13,727 bases of DNA from JAVZGQ01 sp038998365 (lineage in GTDB: Archaea > Aenigmatarchaeota > Aenigmatarchaeia > CG10238-14 > SCSR01): NCBI GenBank assembly GCA_038998365.1, contig JAVZHJ010000019.1, positions 1 through 13,727 on the forward strand, given 5' to 3'. Of this stretch, positions 1-5,089 are shown in pieces (positions within the stretch are counted from its first letter, which is position 1; each line of letters opens with the position of its first letter). Below the pieces are notes generated by a model, which searched no databases, was not told where the DNA came from, and was given only the letters and a program-made list of their open reading frames with translations. Made by a program: the position numbers and the translations under genes.

Positions 1-390
1 GGTGATATGGAAAGAACAAAATTCAAGAATAATAGTTTTGATATAATAATAGCTATAAATTCTGTTACCTACAAGAAAAATTTAAAAAGCGTACTAAAAG
101 AATTTAGAAGAATTTTAAAGAAAGATGGGGAAGTTTTCATCGTAGTTCCACATCCTGTTAGAAAAATGATAAAATATACAAGTAATTATTTTGAATCCGG
201 AAAACATTGGGAAAATTATAAAGGTATAAAATGGTTTAATTATTACAGAACTTTAGAAGAATATATAAACACAGCGATTTCTTGTGGATTCAAAATAAAG
301 GGAATTTATGAACCAAAACCTGCTATAAGGGATAAATTTTTTTATTATCCTACTTTTTTGATAATGAAACTTTGTAAAGATAAAAATTAA
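1..390 (+). CDS. SAM-dependent methyltransferase, class I (5' end outside window)
   Basis: Only the C-terminal 129 residues are visible. The frame is open to the first base and reads GDMERTKF before the asparagine-rich turn. An ATG at 7 exists but is internal: the GD-x-E stretch before it matches the acidic loop that contacts the adenine of SAM in class I (type 11-like) methyltransferases. Next come a hydrophobic strand (FDIIIAINSV), a helix ending in EFRRILKKDGE, and the strand VFIVVPHP, the usual order of the second half of the Rossmann-like fold. The glycine-rich SAM loop must lie upstream of the window. The substrate cannot be told; the tail (GHWENYKG to FFYYPTFLIMKLCKDKN) resembles small-molecule methyltransferases. 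The gene is A+T-rich and converges on the next gene with a 16-bp gap. Confidence 0.8.
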   Translation, partial: GDMERTKFKNNSFDIIIAINSVTYKKNLKSVLKEFRRILKKDGEVFIVVPHPVRKMIKYTSNYFESGKHWENYKGIKWFNYYRTLEEYINTAISCGFKIKGIYEPKPAIRDKFFYYPTFLIMKLCKDKN

Positions 391-406
391 ATAAATATTC
401 CATAGT

Positions 407-817
407 TTACAAGTTTTTGAGTGCTTGCAAGTACTTCTCTATGTCAAGAATTCCTGGGAAGAAGATCTTATTCTTTTTATCTATCAAGAACTTGCATTCA
501 CCATAAGCTGGTATTAGCTTGAGCACACCAAACTTATTCATGAATTCTTCTAGAATTTCAACAGGCTTCATCTTGTTTATATCAAAGCCATTCAAAAGTT
601 GCGGATAAATTCTGTAAGCATTAGAAAATCTCACGAGCTGGTCTTCCATCTCAAAGATTATCAAGAGGTAAAAATTGCCGAAGTTTTTTATTGATATGCA
701 TTTATTCAAAACAAAATCAGTAGCATCAGGCTTGTTGAATGTTTCAAGGACAAGATCTTTAGGCGTTCCCAAGAGTTCGTGAAATCTTTCTATCAGCTCG
801 CTGAAGATGAACTGCAT
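407..817 (-). CDS. Hypothetical protein, 136 residues
   Basis: I do not recognise this family. The protein has no signal peptide or membrane helix, so it is probably cytoplasmic. It has an amphipathic N-terminal helix (about residues 1-16), a strand-rich middle (ISIKNFGNFYLLIIF, then LVRFSNAYRIYP at about 61-72), a helical segment (about 83-95) and a C-terminal stretch KIFFPGILDIEKYL. The coding potential looks real: codon use is balanced and no long competing frame exists. The ATG at 817 has no Shine-Dalgarno sequence. A TTTAAATT box (853-846, minus) lies about 32 nt upstream and overlaps the stop codon of the NFACT-R gene, so the gene may have its own promoter as well as read-through from the upstream genes, 31 bp away. 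Function unknown. Confidence 0.7.
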   Translation of the reverse strand: MQFIFSELIERFHELLGTPKDLVLETFNKPDATDFVLNKCISIKNFGNFYLLIIFEMEDQLVRFSNAYRIYPQLLNGFDINKMKPVEILEEFMNKFGVLKLIPAYGECKFLIDKKNKIFFPGILDIEKYLQALKNL

Positions 818-848
818 TAAAATTTTTTGGTGTTGTTAAAATAAAAAT

Positions 849-1484
849 TTAAAGCTTAACAAGCTCGCCTTTCTTAAAAGGAATTATCTTCTCTATTTCT
901 TTCAACTCTATGGCTTCAGTAGCTTTGGAAATTTCAGGACAAACTTTTAGCAACAATTCTTTCTTTATTTCTTCGGCCAAAGCTTTAGCTTGAGTATCGC
1001 CTGGAACTAAAGTTACTAAATAAGGAGTGTGGGCTTTAACTGCAGTAGGCGGGCCATAAATTAGCTTGGCGTTAAAAACTTCTTCTTGTTTTATTCCTAT
1101 AGAAAGCCTTGGCTCAATTTTTTCCAGATATTTTTTCTCTCCAATAATTTCAAAAACTCCCTTTGTTCCTTCTTGCTTCTTAACTTGCTCTGGCTTTACA
1201 TAAAAAACACTAACTTGCTCTTTTTCCAGCTTTTTATCCCAAGCTTCTGAATAGCAAGCCAGAAATACAGCAGCTTCATAAATTGTTTCTGCAGGCAAAA
1301 CTTGAGCAGCATCATTCCTTATAACAGCGAAATTAGAAGCTAAGTCTGAATGTAAAACCAAGTCTTGTGGTCTTGTATATCTTTTGAGAATTGTTTCATC
1401 ATTTCTTGCACTTTTTCCTAACACAATTAAAATTCCATTACTTGAGAAAAACCAATAATAGCGCTCGTACCATTTTTTGCTCAT
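849..1484 (-). CDS. Stand-alone NFACT-R (DUF814) RNA-binding domain protein
   Basis: The 211 residues match the NFACT-R domain found at the C-terminus of RqcH/NFACT/NEMF proteins, which act on stalled large ribosomal subunits. Visible signatures are KWYERYYWFFSSNGILIVLG (4-23), the basic ILKRYTRPQD segment (32-41), LHSDLASNFAVI (44-55; usually HADLHGA in the family), ACYSEAWDKK (76-85; family YSRAWD), VSVFYVKPEQVKK (91-103) and GVFEIIGEKKYL (109-120). The NFACT-N and coiled-coil parts of full-length RqcH are absent, and there is no room for them in this frame. A role in ribosome quality control or RNA binding is inferred from the family. An AAGGA sequence (1494-1490) lies 5 nt before the ATG, just after the ATPase stop codon, which suggests translation from a shared transcript. 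Confidence 0.88.
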   Translation of the reverse strand: MSKKWYERYYWFFSSNGILIVLGKSARNDETILKRYTRPQDLVLHSDLASNFAVIRNDAAQVLPAETIYEAAVFLACYSEAWDKKLEKEQVSVFYVKPEQVKKQEGTKGVFEIIGEKKYLEKIEPRLSIGIKQEEVFNAKLIYGPPTAVKAHTPYLVTLVPGDTQAKALAEEIKKELLLKVCPEISKATEAIELKEIEKIIPFKKGELVKL

Positions 1485-1489
1485 AAATA

Positions 1490-1494
1490 TCCTT
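1490..1494 (-). promoter_or_regulatory. Shine-Dalgarno site of the NFACT-R gene
   Basis: On the minus strand the sequence reads AAGGATATTTATG. AAGGA is complementary to the CUCC core region at the 3' end of archaeal 16S rRNA and sits 5 nt before the start codon. Several genes in the window instead have a TATA box close to the start codon and no such site. This fits an internal gene of an operon led by the ATPase gene. Confidence 0.55.
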
Positions 1495-1495
1495 A

Positions 1496-2743
1496 TTATT
1501 TAGCTTTTAATAACCATTTCCACATGGGAACAAATTTTATTTTTTTGCTATTAACTGATATTTCATCTTCATAATCCCAAGTTATGATTAGCAAATTCTT
1601 GCATTTCAACAAATCACCTGCTTTTATCAAATTTTTAATTTCTTTTTCCTCTACTTCCTTTTTATCAGAGACATAAGTCACTTGAATTAATTGCTTAATT
1701 TTTTTCCCTTCTTTAATTACAAAATCAACTTCATTTCCTTGAGAATTTTTAAAATATAAAATTTGCTGAAATGGCTTTTCGTTTTCACTTCTCTTTAACT
1801 CCAAAAAAACAGTATTTTCCATTCTCTTACCAATGTCTGAAAAAAATCTAAGAGCTGTAGAAATTCCCACATCACATACATACATTTTTTTAGGCCATGA
1901 AGACCTTTCATAAATGCTTTGCGAATACTTATCTAAGAAAAATACATTCAAAGTATCAGAAAGCTTTTCAATATAATCATAAAGTGTTCTAAAAGAGACT
2001 TTTCTGTGGAAGAAGTCTAATATTTTTTTAAAACTAATCTCTTTACTGAAATTTTGAAATGCAAACTCGAACAAAAATTTTCCAAATTCAATACTTTTTA
2101 TTTTGTGTCTTTCTACAAAATCTTTATAAAATGTCTCATCGAAATATTCCCTTAAAATTTTTTCTTTCGAAACATTCAAAACAACCTCTGGAAACCCTCC
2201 AAACTCTAAGTATTCTTTTAAAAATTTCAAAAGTGTCCCAGTTTTTTCAAAAGTTAGGTCTTTCGTTTCAAAATTTTTTGCCCTCAAAAATTCTTTAAAA
2301 CTAAATGGAAATAGTAAATATTTTATTGTTCTTCCCCTTAATTCTGTAGAAATTTCCTTTGACAAAAGCTTGGATGAAGACCCTGTAACAATTACTTTGA
2401 ATTTTCTCTCAAGCAAAGACCTTAAAAGAACTTGCCAACCTTCAATAATTTGAATTTCATCTAAAAGTAGAGTTTTTGGTTCATAAAAGTTTTCAGAAAA
2501 AATTTTTACTATCTCAAAAAACTCTTCTGCCTTGATATTTCTAAATGCTATATCTTCAAAGTTAACATACATTGGTTTAAACAATTTTGTATATAAATAG
2601 TAGAAGAAGTAGGTTTTTCCCGCTCTTCTTGGCCCTATTATGGAAACTATTTTGTTTTCTATTTCTTCTATTTCTAAGTCTCTCTTTACGCCTTTAAACT
2701 CTATTTTTCTTGAGAAAAAATCCGTAATCAAATCTCTTCTCAT
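1496..2743 (-). CDS. AAA ATPase with DUF4143 C-terminal domain
   Basis: A 415-residue member of the archaeal/bacterial AAA_14-DUF4143 family. With the chosen start, Walker A is GPRRAGKT (37-44), Walker B is LLLDEIQ (about 92-98; D95, E96), and sensor 1 is VTGSSS (119-124). The C-terminal half has the DUF4143 signatures ENTVFLEL, YFKNSQGNEVDF and LIQVTYV. This resembles a PD-(D/E)XK fold, but the usual E-x-K on the last strand reads Q-V-T, so nuclease activity is doubtful. The reading frame extends to an ATG at 2788. I chose the ATG at 2743 because the protein match starts there (MRRDLITDFF) and a canonical TTTAAATA box is centred 27 nt upstream, the spacing of a leaderless archaeal transcript. 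The gene is much more A+T-rich than ScpB, which suggests acquisition by transfer. The NFACT-R gene follows after 11 bp. Role unknown; such ATPases are common accessory genes. Confidence 0.88.
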   Translation of the reverse strand: MRRDLITDFFSRKIEFKGVKRDLEIEEIENKIVSIIGPRRAGKTYFFYYLYTKLFKPMYVNFEDIAFRNIKAEEFFEIVKIFSENFYEPKTLLLDEIQIIEGWQVLLRSLLERKFKVIVTGSSSKLLSKEISTELRGRTIKYLLFPFSFKEFLRAKNFETKDLTFEKTGTLLKFLKEYLEFGGFPEVVLNVSKEKILREYFDETFYKDFVERHKIKSIEFGKFLFEFAFQNFSKEISFKKILDFFHRKVSFRTLYDYIEKLSDTLNVFFLDKYSQSIYERSSWPKKMYVCDVGISTALRFFSDIGKRMENTVFLELKRSENEKPFQQILYFKNSQGNEVDFVIKEGKKIKQLIQVTYVSDKKEVEEKEIKNLIKAGDLLKCKNLLIITWDYEDEISVNSKKIKFVPMWKWLLKAK

Positions 2744-2760
2744 GATTTTTATTATAACGG

Positions 2761-2784
2761 TACCAATATTTAAAAATATTGGTA
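2761..2784. repeat. Perfect inverted repeat over the ATPase promoter
   Basis: Eleven-base arms, TACCAATATTT and AAATATTGGTA, flank two A residues. The element contains the TATA box of the ATPase gene (2767-2774) at its centre, so a dimeric DNA-binding protein sitting here would compete with TBP. It could be an operator for autoregulation. It could also form a hairpin, but it lies upstream of the inferred transcription start, so a DNA-level role is more likely. Confidence 0.7.
2767..2774 (-). promoter_or_regulatory. TATA box of the ATPase gene
   Basis: The minus strand reads TTTAAATA, the archaeal TATA consensus, centred 27 nt before the ATG at 2743. This places the transcription start at or next to the start codon, so the mRNA would be leaderless. 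The box decides in favour of this start over the ATG at 2788. Confidence 0.65.
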
Positions 2785-2827
2785 TCATAACAATATAAAT
2801 TTAAAAAGAAAGCTTGAATACATAATT

Positions 2828-3322
2828 TCAGGCTTTCTTTTCTGCTTCGCTCAAAATCCTCTTTATTTCCTCGCTGCTCTTGCCAAAATATTTTTCAAAG
2901 TCCGGAGTGGTAGAAAGAAGCTTTGTTCTACCAAATTTTTCGCTCTTTATCAAACCTTTTTCTTCCAAGCCAGCAACATAGCCGTAAGCTTTGTTTCCTT
3001 GAACTTTCACAATTATTGACTGCTTAATAGGCTGCTTTGCAGCAACTATCGCTAGCGTGCGCATCATACCATCGCTCAAGTCAGCAAAAGGAGCAAGTTT
3101 TGCAACTTTTTCTCTATATTCTTGCTTTACCCTTAGCTCAAAACCTTCTGGTGTTTCCACAAGCTCTATTCCATGACTTTCTTGTTGAAGCTCTGCTTGA
3201 ATTTTCAGTAAAAGGGTCTTGACTTCTTCTGAGTTTATGTTCAAAATCTTCGAAAGTTTTTCTATGCTTAAGGGCTTGTCAGAAACAAATAGAGCGGCTT
3301 CAAGCAGAGCTTTTGTGTCCAT
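2828..3322 (-). CDS. scpB: Segregation and condensation protein B (ScpB)
   Basis: ScpB is the winged-helix subunit of the SMC-ScpAB condensin, which compacts and segregates the chromosome. The 164 residues show both winged-helix domains: N-terminal LLEAALFVSDKPLSIEKLSKIL (7-27) and second-domain AIVAAKQPIKQSIIVKVQGNKAYGYVAGLEEKGLI (91-125), followed by the family hallmark FGRTKLLSTTPDFEKYFG (130-147). The family often has R-G where this protein has Q-G (109). Length is typical of short archaeal forms, without the long bacterial C-terminal tail. No scpA or smc gene is adjacent. The gene lies 31 bp after the winged-helix-like gene on the same strand. An AT-rich TAAAATTTTG stretch (3350-3341, minus), about 24 nt upstream of the ATG, could be its own TATA element. 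Confidence 0.92.
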   Translation of the reverse strand: MDTKALLEAALFVSDKPLSIEKLSKILNINSEEVKTLLLKIQAELQQESHGIELVETPEGFELRVKQEYREKVAKLAPFADLSDGMMRTLAIVAAKQPIKQSIIVKVQGNKAYGYVAGLEEKGLIKSEKFGRTKLLSTTPDFEKYFGKSSEEIKRILSEAEKKA

Positions 3323-3353
3323 AAAATAAATTTAGTTTTTCAAAATTTTATTC

Positions 3354-3674
3354 TTACAAATTTAAAATAATCCCATAAGAATAATTCAAATTCGATTTCA
3401 AAATTTCAATCGCTTTCGGATTTATTCTATAAAATCTTACGGTATTCTTACCTTTTTTTTCTATTCTTTCGTTCAGATAGCCTGCTTTAACCAGTTTTTT
3501 GATGTCTTGCTCGTTACCTTCCATCATCTTCTTCAAGCACCAAATATTCAACTCACCTTCAAGTTTATTTAAAGGCCTAAGGAATATGTAAAGGCTCCTC
3601 ATCTTGACTTTTAAATCATCATCTAAGCTATCAAATGGTACTGGTTCTTTTTCATTATATTTTTCCTCAAGCAC
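3354..3674 (-). CDS. Hypothetical protein, possibly winged-helix, 106 residues
   Basis: Not recognised as a named family. The start is GTG at 3674: no in-frame ATG occurs until codon 25, and a TTTAAA box is centred about 29 nt upstream. The protein begins with an acidic segment (EEKYNEKEPVPFDSLDDD), then helices, then DIKKLVKAGYLNERI (about 57-71) followed by a basic turn (EKKGKNTVRF) and YRINPKAIEILKS. That helix-hairpin-helix-strand order resembles the recognition helix, wing and last helix of a winged-helix DNA-binding domain; this is an inference from pattern alone. No signal peptide or membrane segment. It shares a promoter region with the divergent gene at 3729 and precedes scpB, so it may be cotranscribed with scpB. 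Confidence 0.65.
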   Translation of the reverse strand: MLEEKYNEKEPVPFDSLDDDLKVKMRSLYIFLRPLNKLEGELNIWCLKKMMEGNEQDIKKLVKAGYLNERIEKKGKNTVRFYRINPKAIEILKSNLNYSYGIILNL

Positions 3675-3698
3675 AATTAAAATACTGATAACAAAAAA

Positions 3699-3708
3699 GA
3701 TTTAAAGT
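3699..3708. promoter_or_regulatory. Shared divergent TATA element
   Basis: The sequence GATTTAAAGT contains a self-complementary TTTAAA core (3701-3706). Leftwards it lies about 29 nt before the GTG at 3674; rightwards it lies about 25 nt before the ATG at 3729. Both distances fit leaderless archaeal transcription, so one element may drive both genes. It also supports both start codons. Confidence 0.5.
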
Positions 3709-3728
3709 TTGATGTTTTCTTATTTTTA

Positions 3729-4034
3729 ATGGAAGATAAGGAAAAATTGGAGATAAGAATTGGTAAAAGTGTAAGAGATGCTTTGTATTATGGAAGTATA
3801 ATAAATTTAGATGAAAATGATAAGAGAAAGTTGAAAGAGTATATAGAGAAAATCAAAACAGAAAATGAAGTCAAAACTACTGACTTAAAAGAAATTGGCG
3901 ATGTTCTAAAAAAATATGGTTTTTCCGTTAGATTAGTTAAAAATCCTGTGTACAATACACTTACAATAATGTTTTATGATGAGTCAAAAATTAAAAACAA
4001 AAAACCCTTTACTAGGGCAATGACCTTAAAATAA
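3729..4034 (+). CDS. Hypothetical protein, Lys/Glu-rich, 101 residues
   Basis: No family recognised. The protein is small, highly charged and soluble, with no membrane helix. A likely helix spans about residues 28-46 (ENDKRKLKEYIEKIKTENE), a second covers about 52-64 (DLKEIGDVLKKYG), and two predicted strands follow (SVRLVKNP and NTLTIMFY). The alpha-alpha-beta-beta order with a basic tail could bind nucleic acid or protein, but nothing specific is visible. The ATG follows a TTTAAA box by about 25 nt with no Shine-Dalgarno site. It is divergent from the winged-helix-like gene and sits 37 bp before the ATP-cone nuclease gene on the same strand. Confidence 0.6.
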   Translation: MEDKEKLEIRIGKSVRDALYYGSIINLDENDKRKLKEYIEKIKTENEVKTTDLKEIGDVLKKYGFSVRLVKNPVYNTLTIMFYDESKIKNKKPFTRAMTLK

Positions 4035-4071
4035 AAATTTCTTTTCTTAAATCAAAATTTAAAAAGAGAAT

Positions 4072-4893
4072 ATGCTGGTAACAAAGTTTGATGGAAGGAA
4101 ACAGCCATTTGACAAGAACAAGATAATAAACACTTGTTTAAGGTTGAATGCGAGCTTGAAACAAGCTCAAGCCGTTGCTAACAAAATTGAAAGAGAAGCT
4201 TACGATGGCATACCAACAAGCAAAATTCTCAAGCTGATTTTCACTTACTTGAAAGAGTTCAAGCCTGAAATCAAGCATAGAATAGATTTGAGAGAAGCTA
4301 TAAGCAGACTTAGGCCTAAGCCTGATTTTGAGCTCTTTGTTGCCTTGCTATTAAAAGAATATGGCTACTCAGTCCAAACAAATCAAATTGTTGCTGGCGC
4401 TTGTGTGGCTCACGAGATAGATGCTATAGCTACTAAAGACAAAGAAACAATTTTTGTTGAAGTCAAGCATCACTTGCAACCACACACTTACACAGGCGTA
4501 GACATAATGCTTGAAACTCAAGCAAGGCTTGAAGATTTGAAAGAAGGCTTCAAGCTTGGCAGGCATAGCTACAATTTTTCTAAGGCTTTAGTGATTTGCA
4601 ACACAAAATTCTCTGATCATGCTTTGCAGTATGCGAGCTGCAAGGGAATAAGCTACATAGGATGGAAAGCTCCCTTTGAAGCTGGTCTTGAGAAGCTTAT
4701 TGAAGAAAAAAAGCTTTATCCGATAACTTTGTTGAAAAACCTTGATTTTGAGACTGGGCAGAAGCTTGGTGATGCTGGAATTGTTACCATAAAACAACTT
4801 TTGGAGCAGGATGTTGATGAACTGCACAAAAGAACGGGAATTTCTAGGAAAAAGTTAAAGTTAATCTTGAAAAATGCAAGGGAAATATTTTAG
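4072..4893 (+). CDS. ATP-cone / Mrr-like restriction endonuclease / helix-hairpin-helix protein
   Basis: A 273-residue three-domain protein. Residues 3-82 form an ATP-cone, the nucleotide-sensing domain of ribonucleotide reductases and NrdR: VTKFDGRKQPFDKNKI, YDGIPTSKI and the RIDLREAISRLRP end. Residues 85-195 are an Mrr/PD-(D/E)XK nuclease fold: DFELFVALLLKEYGY, then HEIDAI (114-119) and FVEVKHH (128-134). D117, E130 and K132 are the likely metal-binding and catalytic residues. Residues about 222-270 carry a helix-hairpin-helix module (LGDAGIVTIKQLLEQ, HKRTGISRKKLKLIL) that would contact DNA. The layout suggests a DNA nuclease gated by ATP/dATP; that regulation is inferred. No methyltransferase partner is adjacent. 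The last 50 bp overlap the 3' end of the convergent DUF5652-like gene. Confidence 0.88.
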   Translation: MLVTKFDGRKQPFDKNKIINTCLRLNASLKQAQAVANKIEREAYDGIPTSKILKLIFTYLKEFKPEIKHRIDLREAISRLRPKPDFELFVALLLKEYGYSVQTNQIVAGACVAHEIDAIATKDKETIFVEVKHHLQPHTYTGVDIMLETQARLEDLKEGFKLGRHSYNFSKALVICNTKFSDHALQYASCKGISYIGWKAPFEAGLEKLIEEKKLYPITLLKNLDFETGQKLGDAGIVTIKQLLEQDVDELHKRTGISRKKLKLILKNAREIF

Positions 4894-5089
4894 CCTTTTT
4901 AAGAATGGTTAGCAAGTAAATTATTTCCAGAATTCCTACTGTGTTCAGCAAGAATAAGATTATGAACCAATTCTTTTCTTTCCTCATGCCAACTGTCCAC
5001 AAAGCCCAAGCTTTCCAGAAGAGACTCCAGATCAAAAGAAAGAAGACAAGGAAGTTAAAAACCAAAGATAGCAAATCTTCCGTTTTCAC
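4844..5089 (-). CDS. Small DUF5652-like membrane protein
   Basis: An 81-residue protein with two hydrophobic segments: LLSLVFNFLVFFLLIWSLFWKAWALW (about 6-31) and FIILFLLNTVGILEIIYLLTIL (about 42-63). The core WKAWALWTVGMRKEKNWFIILFLLNTVGILEIIYL matches what I know of DUF5652, a short membrane family from DPANN archaea and candidate-phyla bacteria, function unknown. The same frame contains an ATG at 5158, but the extra 23 residues would lie wholly inside the protease gene and are not membrane-like. I chose GTG at 5089: it overlaps the protease stop codon in GTGA, the classical arrangement for translational coupling. The tail after ILKK overlaps the convergent nuclease gene by 50 bp and is probably family-specific. 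It may cooperate with, or merely be coexpressed with, the secreted protease. Confidence 0.72.
   Translation of the reverse strand: MKTEDLLSLVFNFLVFFLLIWSLFWKAWALWTVGMRKEKNWFIILFLLNTVGILEIIYLLTILKKAKIFPLHFSRLTLTFS

Noticed and set aside
7..9. ATG at 7 as start of the methyltransferase
   Set aside because: The frame continues to base 1 with Gly-Asp, and the SAM-binding first half of the fold would be missing. The gene is cut by the window edge.
1496..2000. DUF4143 region as an active PD-(D/E)XK nuclease
   Set aside because: The EVDF strand is present, but the following E-x-K position reads Q-V-T, so catalytic activity is not supported.
2786..2788. ATG at 2788 as start of the AAA ATPase
   Set aside because: It abuts the palindrome, lies upstream of the TATA box expected to drive the gene, and adds 15 residues unlike the family N-terminus. 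The ATG at 2743 has ideal leaderless spacing.
4588..4827. Minus-strand open frame of 79 codons opposite the nuclease gene
   Set aside because: It lies wholly antisense to the helix-hairpin-helix and nuclease coding region, with no promoter and no recognisable domain.
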